A DNA stretch of 64,000 bases from Ashinkailepas kermadecensis (GCA_034440615.1 JAOTOM010003193.1:38501-102500); one strand, 5' to 3'. Counted from the first letter of the stretch, positions 44,935 to 56,769 are shown. Translations and numbers: made by a program. The notes: a model not told the origin generated them from the sequence alone.

Positions 44935-47900
44935 TTACAGGTCCTGAAGTAAGTTGGTGTTTCGGAGAAAAATGAAAAGTAGATTGATGAGAAAAGGGTG
45001 TGTATCTCCTAATAGTGTGGGCAAAGAAAGGGGATGTTGTGTGTACGGCAGTAGTTGGTAAGTGTTTTCCATGTTGATGGTATTTTTGACAGTGCAGGAG
45101 AATATGTGAAACGGTAAGATGAGTGTTGCAAGATGGGCATGAAGGTCGTGGTGAAGCAGTGTAAATATATCGATGGGTGAGAAACGTGTGACCTATGCGG
45201 AGCCGTGATATAACTTTTTCTTCTTGTCTGTTTTTTATATGATGTGGTCCAGTTTTCGATTACAGGTTCGATGAGACGTAATTGTGTGTAGTTTGTGGTT
45301 TCAGGCCATTGTTGGTTCCAAAAATGTCAAATGTTCTGTCGTATTGTTGATTTGATGGCGTCAAATGTGGTGGGATTTCTGTGATGTGTGTTAATTGTAG
45401 TGATTGCTTTGCGAAATGATCTGCTTCCTCGTTTCCTGGGATGCCACAGTGACTGGGCACCCACAGGAAACGGACCTTCATACCCATCAGATGAAGTGTT
45501 TCGAGTGTATCATAAATGGAAATATGGCAATGGTGCGAAAAGGAAAGTGAAGAAAGAGATTGAAGAACATATTTTGAGTCGGAACAAATGACGACATGGC
45601 GCATGGGGTGACAAATTGAACGGTTGCAGACATAGCGAAGGGCAATGAGAATGCCGTGCAATTCGGCGATGAAAATGGAGGTCCCGTTTGGCAAACGATG
45701 TTGTTTTGTGTATGTACCTGCAACATTGGCATTTCCTGTGTAATTTCCGTCCTTAGATCCGTCGGTGAAAACAAATGGAACAAGGCGATAACGAGAGCGA
45801 AACTGGTGGAATTTCTGTTTGACGTATTCTGGACAAAGCTGTGATTTTGGATTGGTGGTGAGATAAAAAATATGTCGTTCGGTCATCTGCCACGGTGGTG
45901 TAGTTGGTGTGGGAAGAGCAGTAATATGTGGAATGTTGTATTGGAGTTTTGTGGAAAATGTTTTAATGCGTGAAGCTATGGTAAGCCCGGTTCGCTTTTC
46001 GGCGGGACCTAAATATTCGTGGTGTAGATTTGGGAGAATTTGTAAAGATGTGTGTGTGGGGTGATGTTCTCTAAATTTAATCTTTGCGGCATACCTGAGT
46101 GTTTGTTCAATTCTTCGGAGAGCTGATGGTGGAATTCCTGATTCGATTTGCAAAAAAGTAATGGGAGACGTGGTCATTGCGCCGAGTGCTAAACGGATGA
46201 ATTTATTTTGTATGGTGTCCAAAAATTTCAAAGCTGAGGTACTGGCACCGGCGTAGACTAGCGAACCATATTCTATGATGGGAAGAACTAAGGATTTGTA
46301 GAGATGTAAAAGCGTATGACGATAGGCTCCGAATGAGGAAGAAGTAATACAGCGAAATAAATTGAGTCGGTGAAAACATTTGGTCTGAACGTGTTTGATG
46401 TGTTGATACATGGATAGCCTACGATCAAAAATAATGCCTAGAAATTTGAATGAATTTACAAAGGGTATGTTGTTGTTACCGAGGTGAAGTGGTGTGTCTG
46501 GGTTCGGGCAGAGTGTCGATTTGCTAAATATCAGTGTTGCAGATTTTGGGGCCGAAGAAAGGAAGCCATGCTTTAGGGAATATTGGTGTACTCGGTCAAG
46601 TGCGTTTTGTAATCGAATTAAGCAATGTTCATAATTTTTGCCGTAGCACCAAATCGCACTGTCGTCCGCAAATAGCGAGTATGATAGATTGGCAAGCATG
46701 TTGTCGAAAATATCATTAATGATGATGTTGAATAATACTGGTGAAACACAACTCCCCTGTGGTAATCCGTTCTGAAGAAAACGTGGATCGGAAGTCGCTG
46801 ATCGGCACCGGAGATGGCAATGACGAGAACGAAACAAAAATCCTATCAAATAATGAGCTAAATTCCCTTTGACCCCGATGTGAAGAAGTTTGGAAATTAA
46901 TGCGGGTTTGTATACCATATCGTATGCTTTACTAATGTCCAAAAATACTGCGATGGTGTGTTTGTGTTTTTTATAACCAAGGCGGATGTCGGTTTCTAAT
47001 CGAATGAGATGATCTATTGTGCTGTGTCCATGACGAAAGCCGCATTGAATTGGAGATAGAAGATAATTTGTTTCTAGGTATCAGGTCAGTCTTTTTACAA
47101 TCATACGTTCCAAAAGTTTCCCTAGACAACTGGTGAGTGCGATGGGTCGGAAATTGTTCGGGTTGCTGTGATTTTTACCGGGTTTTGGTATAGGAATTAT
47201 GATGGCTTCCTTCCAGGATTCGGGGAAGGTATGACTTGACCATAATGAATTAAATGTTCCTAAGATGCAATATTTCGTGTCGTCGGATAAATGTCTAAAA
47301 AAAGAATAATGCAAATTATCGGGACCTACAGAAGTATTACCGGCGGAGGAAATTGCAGTGTCCAGTTCGGAAATTTGGAACGGGGTAGTGTATGCTTCAG
47401 TGTTGTCAGAATCGAATTGTGCCAAATCGGTGTGAAATGTGTGTTGTGCATTTTGTAAAAATTCCGGTCTGTAGTTGTTGTCAGAGCTATTGTGAGCCAT
47501 GGTGTCCGCTATTGTATTTACTATTGTTTGTGGGTCTGTAATAGTGGTGTTTTGAATTTTGAGTACCGGGAGTGATTTAAATGGAGTGCGTCCTGATAAT
47601 CGGCGGATTAACTGTCCGATTTTGCTTAAAGGTGTTTGAGAGGTGAGTTGCTGTAAATATGATGACCATGAACGGCGACGAGCTTCGCGAATGATGCGGC
47701 GTGTCTTCGCACGTTCATAATTACGGTTGACTAAATTTTGTTGGTCGGGATGGCGTAAATATTTTCTAAATGCTCTCTTTCTTGCGGCTATTGCTCGGGA
47801 AACTTCTATCGACCACCAGGGGACTGGCGTTCTTTTTGTGAAAGGTTTCGTTAGTGGAATAGCGGTGGAAGCTGCTTCGAGAAGTGTTTTGGTAACTTGG

Positions 47901-48699
47901 TTGATGTTTTCGACGGGAGAAATGTTGGGGTTGTATTGAATATGTGAAAGTTCCTGAAAAGTTGTCCAATCGGCCTTCAAAATTTTCCAGCGAGGGATAA
48001 AACTGGGTGTCGTATCTGCCGCAGTTGAAAATGTGGGTGTTAATTTAATGGGGTAATGATCACTGTCATGAATATCAGTGTCTATGGTCCAATCATAATC
48101 ATTGGCCAGAGTCGGAGAGCATATTGATAAATCAATAGCTGTTTCTGTATCATGTCCAAGGTGAAAAAAGGTTGGTTCTCCGGTGTTCAGTAATACTAAA
48201 TTATGTCGGTCTAAAATTTGTTCAATAATGCGGCCACGAGTGTCTGTTAGTGTGCGTGTTCTATCCCACGCTGGGCTATGGGCATTAAAATCGCCAAGTA
48301 ATATGAAAGGATTCTTGAATTGTGTTATGAGGTTGTCTAATTGTATCAAAATGTTTGTGTTATCTGTTTGTGGTGTAATATAAATGGAACATACATCCAC
48401 ATTCCTGCCATGCAAACGTAAAGTACAAGCTACGGCTTGTAAAGGTTAATTCCGTGTAATTTGTGTATGTGTAAAATTATTGTTGATGTACAGTGCTGTA
48501 CCGCCACTGCGATGTGGTCCACGGACCTCATCGTGACGGTACAGTGAGTAATTGGAAAGATTGAAGTTATATGTATCTGTAGGCAAAAACCATGTTTCTT
48601 GAAGTGCTATGAGAATAGGTGCGATAATATTGAAAAAGCTTCGATTTCGGCCCATTTGGATAATAAACTATGGCAATTCCATTGGAGAAATATGGTCAT
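44935..48699 (-). pseudogene. I-like LINE ORF2, copy 1 (endonuclease-RT-RNase H, broken)
   Basis: It starts MTIFLQWNCHSLLSKW. Breaks relative to copy 2: a T-run slip near 48640 (five T versus six), a TAA at about 48445, an in-frame TGA replacing Trp at about 47080 (after IVKRLT), and an A-run slip near 45367. Between breaks the domains are clear: LLGDFNAHSPAWD and DSDHYPI (endonuclease), NNFRPIALTSCLGK, FLDISKAYDMVYK, LPQGSCVSPVLFN, SLFADDSAIWC (RT), FVFTDGSKDG, IFIAELHGILIAL, VVICSDSKYVLQ and PGNEEADHFAK (RNase H D-E-D-D set present). The distal zinc-like CPSCNTH region is out of frame. Confidence 0.85.
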
Positions 48700-48708
48700 T
48701 GGTGCGAA

Positions 48709-50292
48709 TTAATATTTGTTGACACCTTTCGGTGCCTGGCGCAGCCACGATTGCAGTCCAGGTGGGTACGTGTGTTGAGTGCGGCCGGCGGTGGTTGGCT
48801 CGCTCGAGCCGTCCGGCCGACCGGTGACCTTGGCAGGATCACGCCGTCCGGCCACTGCCGCGGGGGACGCCCGAGGGCAGGGAGTCGGTCGGGTCACGTG
48901 GGCGCCGGCCGGCGCTGGGCCGGACCGCCGGCCCGTTGACGGGGAACGAGAATTTGCTCCCGCAGCGGAGTGACTGCGGGGCCTATCACTCCTCCCTGGA
49001 GTGGTCCGTTTGTTTGGAGCCGGAGTGGTCTGAGTGTTGGGAGCCAGGGTGGTTTGTGTCGGAGTGGTCTGAGTGTTGGGAGCCAGGGTGGTTTGTGTTG
49101 GTGTGGTCGGTGGAGTAAGTTTTTGAGTGGAGCTAAACCGGGAATCATGTCTGTTTGCATCGAGGCAGAAGTAGTGTTGACGCGACGTGTGGGGGGAGCA
49201 ACGGTGGCCGCCTGAGCATACGTTTTCGTTGACGGGGAGGTGGCTTCGACAGACCGTCGGTCCTGGGGGTATGACACCCCGGTCGTGGCCTTCACAGCGC
49301 AGACCTCCTTCTCATTACGCCATACTGGACAGAGGGGAGATGTGGTCAGGTGGTCGGGTGTGTTGCAGTTGAGACAGTGGACAGGTTTGGAGCAGGTGGA
49401 ATCAGGATGGGGTGATTCACCACACTTTGGGCAGCGTGCTGTTTGGCGACAAGTCTTGCTGCCATGCCCAAAGCGCTGATAATTGAAACAGCGGAGAGGA
49501 TTAGGAATAAAGACACGGACTTGGAATCGTAGGTATCCGGCGAGTAGGGTCTTGGGAAGAGTGGTAGAATTGAAGGCAAGGACAAGGAGGCTCGTATCAC
49601 GCTTCTGGCCGTCTTTAAAGGAAATGATGCGTCGGACGTGGGTCACCCCCTCCGCCCCGAGCTCCGCCTGAATATCTTCCTCAGACATGAAGCTGAGCTC
49701 AGGCGCGAAGATGTTGCCCTTGGTGGTATTGCGGTTGGAATGGAGGGAAATTGTGACGGATTTACCACAAAATGTGGTGGTACGGAGGAGGGCTTTGGTC
49801 TGGGCTCGGGTTTGGGTTTTTATGACAAGGGGCTGGGGGTTCAATGTCAGGATTGGCTAAGGACCAAATGGCGAGGAGCTGCTTGGTTGGACAGAAAACG
49901 TCGACACGACGAAAGGAGACGGACTCCTCGACAGGCTTTACTACGACGTATGATCCAGCATTGTCGAGGTAGGGTTCAATGGGTTCAGGTTGGGATGAAG
50001 TGGTCTGGTTCGAGCGTGGGTCAGCGGCGTGGAGTGTGATGATCTGGTCTGGATTGCGAGGCGAGGCCGTGGTTTTGGGACGAGCAGGGTTCGGCGAGGC
50101 GCAAAGGGCTTCCATGGCGTCATCAAGGGAAATAGTTCGGTGCGGGTCATCAACAATTCCATCAATCGAGGGAGCATCAGGGGCCAGGTCCGTGTTCGTG
50201 CGATGGTCGTCGGGTGTGGTCAGAGGAGGAAAATCCGAGTCTGAGTCCGTTGGTGAGCATGGGTCGGTGTCCTTTTTTCGTTTTTTCCCCAT
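48709..50292 (-). pseudogene. I-like LINE ORF1 (gag-like), copy 1 (frameshifted)
   Basis: It starts MGKKRKKDTDPCSPTDSDSD, an acidic/Pro-rich N-terminus, then an RNA-binding-like segment (AGYLRFQVRVFIPNPLRC) and three CCHC knuckles. In the first knuckle the second Cys is Tyr (CFNYQRFGHGSKTC), so one zinc ligand is lost; copy 2 has Cys. Frame breaks are near 49835 (a small deletion around GGGGCTGGGGG) and near 49116 (five T versus six in copy 2). The true C-terminus (APKGVNKY) ends at TAA 48711-48709. The protein would coat element RNA. Confidence 0.85.
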
Positions 50293-50445
50293 CGCGGGGA
50301 AAAAACCCCCCCAAAACAATTTAAAAAAAAACCGGGGAAACCCAAAAAAAAAAAACAAAAAAAAAAACACAAAAAAAAAACCCGGGGGAGGGAGAAGCCC
50401 CAACAAAAAAAAAAAAAAAAGGAAGGAGAGACGGGGCTCCCCCCA

Positions 50446-50484
<39 letters not shown>

Positions 50485-50558
50485 ACAAAAAAACGCGGCG
50501 GCGGAGGAAAAAAAAATAATATATTATTAAAAAAAAAAAAAAAAAAAAAAATAATAGA
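50293..50558. other. Homopolymer-rich block, probable poor consensus
   Basis: About 265 bp almost lacking T on the plus strand and made of long A, C and G runs (A38 near 50446-50483). The start, GGGGAAAAAACCCCCCC, resembles a distorted version of the copy-2 5' UTR start at 56056 (GGGGAAAAAACCCTACC). It lies exactly where copy 1 should have its 5' UTR and copy 2 its 3' junction. Lys- and Phe-rich frames here are artefacts. Confidence 0.7.
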
Positions 50559-50664
50559 ATATAGTTGCACCGTTTGCGTTTTGTTGGGTTGGGCACTTCG
50601 GCCTGCTCAGGCCATTTCGTGCCGTGAGTAGAATGGATGAAAATACTATGTTCTAAAAGTCAAT

Positions 50665-53600
50665 TTACAAGTCCTGAAGTAAGTTGGTTTTTCGGAGAAA
50701 AATGAAAAGGAGATTGATGAGAAAAGGGTGTGTATCTCCTAATAGTGTGGGCAAAGAAAAGGGGGTGTTGTGTGTACGGCAGTAGTTGGTAAGTGTTTTT
50801 CGATGTTCATGGTATTTTTGACAGTGTAGGAGAATATGTGAAACGGTAAGATGAGTGTTGCATGATGGGCATGAAGGTCGTGGTGAAGCAGTATAAATAT
50901 ATCGATGGGTGAGAAAAGTGTGACCTATGCGGAGCCGTGATATAACTTTTTCTTCTTGTCTGTTTTTCTGATATGATGTGGTCCAGTTTTCGATGTCAGG
51001 TTTGATGAGACGTAATTGTGTGTAATTTGTGGTTTCAGTCCATTGGTGGTTCCAAAAATGTCGAATGTTATGTCTTATTGTTGATTTGATGGCGTCAAAA
51101 TGTGGTGGGATTTCTGTGATGTGTGGTAATTGTAATGATTGTTTGGCGAAATGATCTGCTTCCTCGTTTCCTGGGATGCCACAGTGACTGGGCACCCACA
51201 GGAAACGGACCTTCATGCCCATCAGATGAAGTGTTTCAAGTGTGTCGTAAATGGAAATATGGCAATGGTGCGAAAAGGAAAGTGAAGAAAGAGATTGAAG
51301 AACGGATTTTGAGTCAGAACAAATGACGACATGGCGCATGGGGCGACAAATTGAACGGTTGCGGACATAGCGAAGGGCAGTGAGAATGGCGTACAATTCG
51401 GCGATGAAAATGGATGTCCCGTTTGGCAAGCGATGTTGTTTTGTGTGTGTACCTGCAACAATGGCGTTTCCTGTGTAATTTTCGTCTTTAGATCCGTCGG
51501 TGAAAACAAAAGGAACATGGCGATAACGAGAGCGAAACTGGTGGAATTTTTGTTTCACGTATTCTGGACAAAGCTGTGATTTTGGAGTGGTGGTGAGATA
51601 AAAAATATTTCGTTCGGCCATCTGCCACGGTGGTGTAGTTGGTGAAGAAAGAGCTGTAATATGTGGAATGTTGTAGTGGAGTTGTGTAGAAAATGTTTTA
51701 ATGCGTGAAGCTATGGTAAGCCCGGTTCGCTTTTCGGCGGGACCTAAATATTCGTGGTGTAGATTTGGGAGAATTTGTAAAGATGCGTGTGTGGGGTGGT
51801 GTTCTCTAAATTGAATTTTTGCGGCATATCTGAGTGTTTGTTCAATTCTTCGGAGACCTAATGGTGGAATTCCTGATTCGATTTGTAAAGAAGTAATGGG
51901 AGACGTGGTCATTGCACCGAGTGCTATGCGAATGAATTTATTTTGTAAGGTGTCCAAAAGCTTCAAAGCGGTGGTACTGCTACTTGCGTAAACTATGGAG
52001 CCATATTCTATGATGGGAAGAACCAAGGATTTGTATAATTGTAATAGCGTGTGACGATCGGATCCGAATGATGAAGATGTAATACAGCGAAATAAATTGA
52101 GTCTGTGAAAACATTTGGTCTGGATGTGTTTGACGTGCTGGTGCATGGAAAGCTTGCGATCGAAAATAACACCAAGAAATTTGAACGAATTTACAAAATG
52201 TATGTCAGTGTTTCCGAGGTGAAGTGGTGTATCTGGATTTGGGCACGGAGTTGATTTGCTGAATATCATTGTGGCAGATTTTGGAGCTGAAAATGTGAAA
52301 CCGTATTTGATGGACCATTGGTGTATCCGGTCAAGTGCGTTTTGTAATCTAATTAAACAATGTTCATAATTTTTGCCGGAACACCAAATCGCACTATCGT
52401 CCGCAAACAGCGAGTATGATAGATTGGCAGGCATGTTATCGAAAATATCATTAATGATGATGTTGAATAATACTGGTGAAATACAACTCCCCTGTGGTAA
52501 TCCGTTCTGTAGAAAACGTGGATCGGAAATCGCTGACCTGCACCGGAGATGAAAATGACGGGAACCGGACAAAAATCCTATCAAATAATGAGCTAAATTT
52601 CCTTTGACGCCGAAGTGAAGAAGTTTGGAAATTAATGCCGGTTTGTATACCATATCATACGCTTTACTAATGTCTAAAAATACTGCAATGGTGTGTTCGT
52701 GTTTTTTTTATAACCAAGGCGTATGTCAGTTTCTAATCGAATGAGATGATCTATTGTACTATGGCCATGACGAAAACCGCATTGAATTGGAGATAACAGA
52801 TGATTTGTTTCTAAGTACCAGGTCAGTCTTTTTACAATCATTCGTTCTAAAAGTTTTCCTAGACAACTGGTGAGAGCGATGGGTCGGAAATTGTTGGGGT
52901 TGCTGTGGTTTTTGCCGGGTTTTGGAATAGGGATGATGAGGGCTTCCTTCCAGGTTTCGGGGAAAGTATGGCCAGACCATAATGCATTAAATGTTTGTAA
53001 GATACAATGTTTTGTGTCGTTGGATAAATGTCTGAAAAAGGAATAATGTAAATTGTCGGGACCTACAGAAGTATTACCGGCTGAGGAAATTGCAGTATCT
53101 AGTTCTGAAACTTGAAACGGGATATTGTATGTTTCAGTGTTGTCCGAATCGAATTGTGCCAAATCGGTGTGAAATGTGTGTTGTGCATTTTGTAGAAATT
53201 CCGGTCTGTAGTTGTTGTCAGAGCTATTGTGAGCCATGGTATCCGCTATTGTATTTACTATTGTTTGTGGGTCTGTAATTGTGGTGTTTTGAATTTTGAG
53301 TGCCGGGAGTGATTTAAATGGAGTGCGTCCTGATAATCGGCGAATTAACTGCCAGATTTTGCTTAAAGGTGTTCGAGAGGTGAGTTGTTGTAAATAAAGT
53401 GACCATGAACGGCGACGAGCTTCGCGAATGATGCGGCGTGTCTTCGCACGTTCATAATTACGGCTGATTAAATTTTGTTGGTCGGGATGGCGTAAATATT
53501 TTCTAAATGCTCTCTTTCTTGCGGCTATTGCTCGGGAAACTTCTATCGACCACCAGGGGACTGGTGTTCTTTTTGTGAAAGGTTTTGTTTGTGGAATAGC

Positions 53601-54437
53601 GGTGGAAGCTGCTTCGAGAAGAGTTTTGGTAACTTGGTTGATGTTTTCGACGGGAGAAATGTTGGGGTTGTATTGAATATGTGAAAGTTCCTGAAAAGTT
53701 GTCCAATCGGCCTTCGGAATTTTCCAGCGAGGGATAAAACTGGGTGTCGTATCTGCCGCAGTTGAAAATGTGGGTGTTAATTTAATGGGGTAATGATCGC
53801 TGGCATGAATATCAGTGTCTATGGTCCAATCATAATCATTGGCCAGAGTCGGAGAGCATATTGATAAATCAATAGCTGTTTCTGTGTTATGTCCAAGGTG
53901 AAAAAAGGTTGGTTCTCCGGTGTTCAGTAATACTAAATTATGTCGGTCTAAAATTTGTTCAATGATGCGGCCACGAGTGTCTGTAAGTGTGCGTGTTCTA
54001 TCCCACGCTGGGCTATGGGCATTAAAATCGCCAAGTAATATGAAAGGATTCTTGAATTGTGTTATGAGGTTGTCTAATTGTATCAAAATGTTTGTGTTAT
54101 CTGTTTGTGGTGGAATATAAATGGAACATACATCCACATTCCTGCCATGCAAACGTAAAGTACAAGCTACGGCTTGTAAAGGTGAATTCAGTGTAATTTG
54201 TGTATGTGTAAAATCATTGTTGATGTACAGTGCTGTACCGCCACTGCGATGTGGTCCACGGACCTCATCGTGACGGTACAGTGAGTAATTGGAAAGATTG
54301 AAGTTATATGTATCTGTAGGCAAAAACCATGTTTCTTGAAGTGCTATGAGAATAGGTGCGAGAATATTGAAAAAAGCTTTCATTTCGGCCCATTTGGATA
54401 ATAGACTATGGCAATTCCATTGGAGAAATATGGTCAT
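50665..54437 (-). pseudogene. I-like LINE ORF2, copy 2 (one frameshift)
   Basis: About 1,257 codons. Endonuclease: LQWNCHSLLSKW, ALQETWFL, HRSGGTALYINN, LLGDFNAHSPAWD, IDLSICSP, ASDHYPIKLT. RT: IPKPGKNHSNPNNFRPIAL, HGHSTIDHLIRLE, then a frameshift in a T-run (52702-52709, eight T versus six in copy 1), DMVYKPALIS, NGLPQGSCISPVLFN, YSLFADDSAIWC, FKFLGVIFDRKLS. RNase H: FVFTDGSKDENYTG, IFIAELYAILTALR, VVICSDSKSVLQSL, PSHCGIPGNEEADHFAK. C-terminus: RLRIGHTFLTHRYI and CPSCNTHLTVSHILLHC, a Cys/His motif usual after RNase H in this clade. All catalytic acids are present. Confidence 0.9.
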
Positions 54438-54446
54438 TGGTGCGAA

Positions 54447-56055
54447 TTAATATTTGTTGGCACCTTTCGGTGCCTGGCGCAGCCACGATTGAAGTTCAGG
54501 TGGGTTCGTATGTTGAGTGCGGCCGGCGGTGGTTGGCTCGCTCGAGCCGTCCGGCCGACCAGTGATCTTGGCGGCCGACTCACGTCGGCCGGCCATTGCC
54601 GCGGGGGATGCCCGCCGGCTGGGAGTCGGTCGGGTCACGTGGTCGCCGGCTTGCACCGGGCGCCCCGGGTTCGGTCGGTGCGCCACCGAAGTGGCTCGCG
54701 TTTCCCCGGCAGCCGAATGGCTGCGGGGTCTGGAATTCCTTGTGGAATTTGTTGGCGTTTGTTTGGTCGGAATGGTCTGTGTGTTGGGAGCCGGGGTGGT
54801 TTGTGTCGGAGTGGTCTGAGTGTTGGGAGCCAGGGTGGTTTGTGTCGGTGTGGTCAGTGGAGTAAGTTTTTTGAGAGGAGCTAAACCGGGAATCATGTCT
54901 GTTTGAATCGAGGCAGAAGTAGTGTTGACGCGATGTGTGGGGGAGCGACGGTGGCCGCCTGGGCGTAAGTTTTGGTCGAGGGGAGGTGGCTTCCACAGAT
55001 CTCCGTGCCTGGGGGTATGACACCCCGGTCGTGGCCTTCACAGCGCAGACCTCCTTCTCCTTGCGCCAAACTGGGCATTGATTGGAAGTGGTGAGGTGAT
55101 CGGAAGTGTTACAACTGAGGCAGTGGGCAGGCTTGGAGCAGGTGGAATCTGGATGTGGTGGTTCTCCGCACTTAGGGCATCTGGCGGTTTGGCGACACGT
55201 CTTACTGCCATGGCCGAAGCGCTGGCAATTAAAACAGCGGAGAGGATTTGGAATAAATACGCGGACTTGGAATCGGATGTAGCCGGCGAGGAGGGTCTTG
55301 GGAAGAGTTGTAGAGTTGAAGGTAAGGACAAGGAGGCTTGTATCGCGTTTCTGGCCGTCTTTAAATGAGGTAATGCGGTGGACGTGGGTCAGCCCCTCCG
55401 GCCTGAGCTCCGTCTGGATGTCCGCTTCAGTCATGAAGCGGAGCTCCGGCGCGAAGACGGTGCCCTTGGTGGTGTTGCGGTTGGAATGGAGAGTGATGGT
55501 GACGGATTTTTCACAAAATGTGGTGGTGCGGAGGAGGGCTTTGGTTTGGGCTCGGGATTGGGTTTTAATGACCAAGGTTCCGTTGGCAGGGGCTTCAATG
55601 TCGGGATTGGCTAGGGAGCAGATGGCAAGGAGTTGTTTAGTCGGCCAGAAAACGTTGATACGGCGGAAGGAAACGGATTCCTCGACAGGCTTGACTACAA
55701 TGTAAGAGCCAGCACTGTCGAGGTAGGGTTCAATGGGCTGGATGGGTTCAGGTTGGGATGGCGTGGTCTGGTTCGAGCGTGGGTCAGCGGCGTGAAGAGT
55801 GATGGTCTGGTCTGGATTGCGAGGCGAGGTCGTGGTCTTGGGACGAGCAGGGTTCGGCGAGGCGCAAAGGGCTTCCATGGCGTCATCAAGGGGAATTGTC
55901 CGGCGCGGGTCATCAATGGTCGAATTCAGTGAGGGAACATCAGAGGCCAAGTCCGTGTTCGTGCGATGGTCGTCGGGTGTGGTCAGAGGAGGAAATTCCG
56001 AATCAGAGTCCTGTGGCGAGCTGGGGTCAGTGCCTTTCTTCCTCTTTTTCCCCAT
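54447..56055 (-). pseudogene. I-like LINE ORF1 (gag-like), copy 2 (one frameshift)
   Basis: ATG at 56055 (MGKKRKKGTDPSSPQDSDSE). The acidic N-terminal third is followed by VIKTQSRAQTKALLRTTTF, RFQVRVFIPNPLRC and knuckles CFNCQRFGHGSKTC, CPKCGEPPHPDSTC, CLSCNTSDHLTTSNQC (C-x2-C-x4-H-x4/6-C). A one-base deletion relative to copy 1 near 54980 (after SVEATSP) shifts the frame; one frame ends at 54580, while the frame matching copy 1 continues (IPGLAPLKKLTPLTTPTQTT, then a Thr/Pro/Gln-repeat tail) to TAA at 54449-54447. Confidence 0.9.
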
Positions 56056-56137
56056 CACGGGGAAAAAACCCTACCAAACGAAATCTAAATAAACACGCAG
56101 AACAAAGGGAGCGAAAATACGATGACGACGAAAACGG

Positions 56138-56196
56138 GTGGGGTGACGGGTGTCACCCCACTAGAAAATAAATGAGAAAAGAGCGACGGGTGTCGC
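56138..56196 (-). promoter_or_regulatory. Two hairpins with the same loop in the LINE 5' UTR
   Basis: GTGGGGTGAC / GTCACCCCAC (56138-56147 and 56152-56161) is a perfect 10-bp stem closed by a GGGT loop. 22 bp on, GCGAC / GTCGC (56183-56187 and 56192-56196) is a 5-bp stem with the same GGGT loop. They lie 80-140 nt upstream of the ORF1 ATG. Function unknown; RNA folding or protein binding is a guess. Confidence 0.5.
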
Positions 56197-56492
56197 CCCA
56201 CGAAAATGAAAAATAGAAAAACTGCAATAACAAGCAGTAAGAAAGCAGCGGAGTGATCAGCGGGCTCTGGACCAACCTATAGACGAGTTGAAGGTGTAGA
56301 GTGGTCTAGAAGTTGGTGGTGAAGAGTAGCAAGAAGTCGGAAGTGAAGATGTTGAGTTGATGGCAGGCTGGTCTTGCGAGATACGTCCACGATAGCTGGT
56401 AGCACGATCCACGTAGCACGATAGCTGGTCCACGTCCCAGAGCAACGACTTGATGGCGCGAGAGTCAACCGGCAACTGTGATATAGTTGCAC

Positions 56493-56497
56493 TGATC

Positions 56498-56528
<31 letters not shown>

Positions 56529-56715
56529 AAAACATTTTAGGGCCCCCTTTTCCAAAAAAAAAAAATTTTTTTTTTTTTTTTAATTTTTTAAAAAAAAAAA
56601 ACCACCTTCCTTTTCCTTAAAAAAAAATTACCTCCTTCCCCTCCTTTTTTTTAAAAAAAAAAATAACCACCAAAAAAAAAAAAAAAAAAAAAAAAAAAAT
56701 AAAAAAGAAACCAAA

Positions 56716-56769
<54 letters not shown>

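Larger units (their letters stand above)
44823..50292 (-). mobile_element. I-clade-like LINE, copy 1 (5' UTR lost or corrupted)
   Basis: The element reads from right to left: ORF1 (50292-48709), a 9-nt gap, ORF2 (48699-44935), then a 3' UTR containing CCTGAGCAGGCCGAAGTGCC and ending GTGCAACTAT at 44824-44833. It is a head-to-tail neighbour of the near-identical copy at 50559-56492. ORF1 with three CCHC knuckles and ORF2 with endonuclease, RT and RNase H are the layout of I-type (and related) non-LTR retrotransposons. Multiple inactivating changes are present. Confidence 0.85.
50559..56492 (-). mobile_element. I-clade-like LINE, copy 2 (near full length, ~5.9 kb)
   Basis: From right to left: 5' UTR (56480-56056), ORF1 (56055-54447), a 9-nt gap, ORF2 (54437-50665), 3' UTR to about 50571. 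The 12-mer GTGCAACTATAT (minus strand) occurs at both extremes, 56492-56481 and 50570-50559. It is either a target duplication or a shared terminal sequence; copy 1 also has GTGCAACTAT at its 3' end, which favours the latter. Only two frame-breaking changes separate it from an intact element. Confidence 0.9.

Noticed and set aside
50220..50596. Phe-rich or Lys-rich open frames resembling membrane segments
   Set aside because: They come from the homopolymer block at 50.3-50.56 kb; Phe and Lys runs are just poly-T/poly-A.
56257..56555. Lys-run frames near 56.5 kb
   Set aside because: Same reason: the T24 run and a probable poor consensus.
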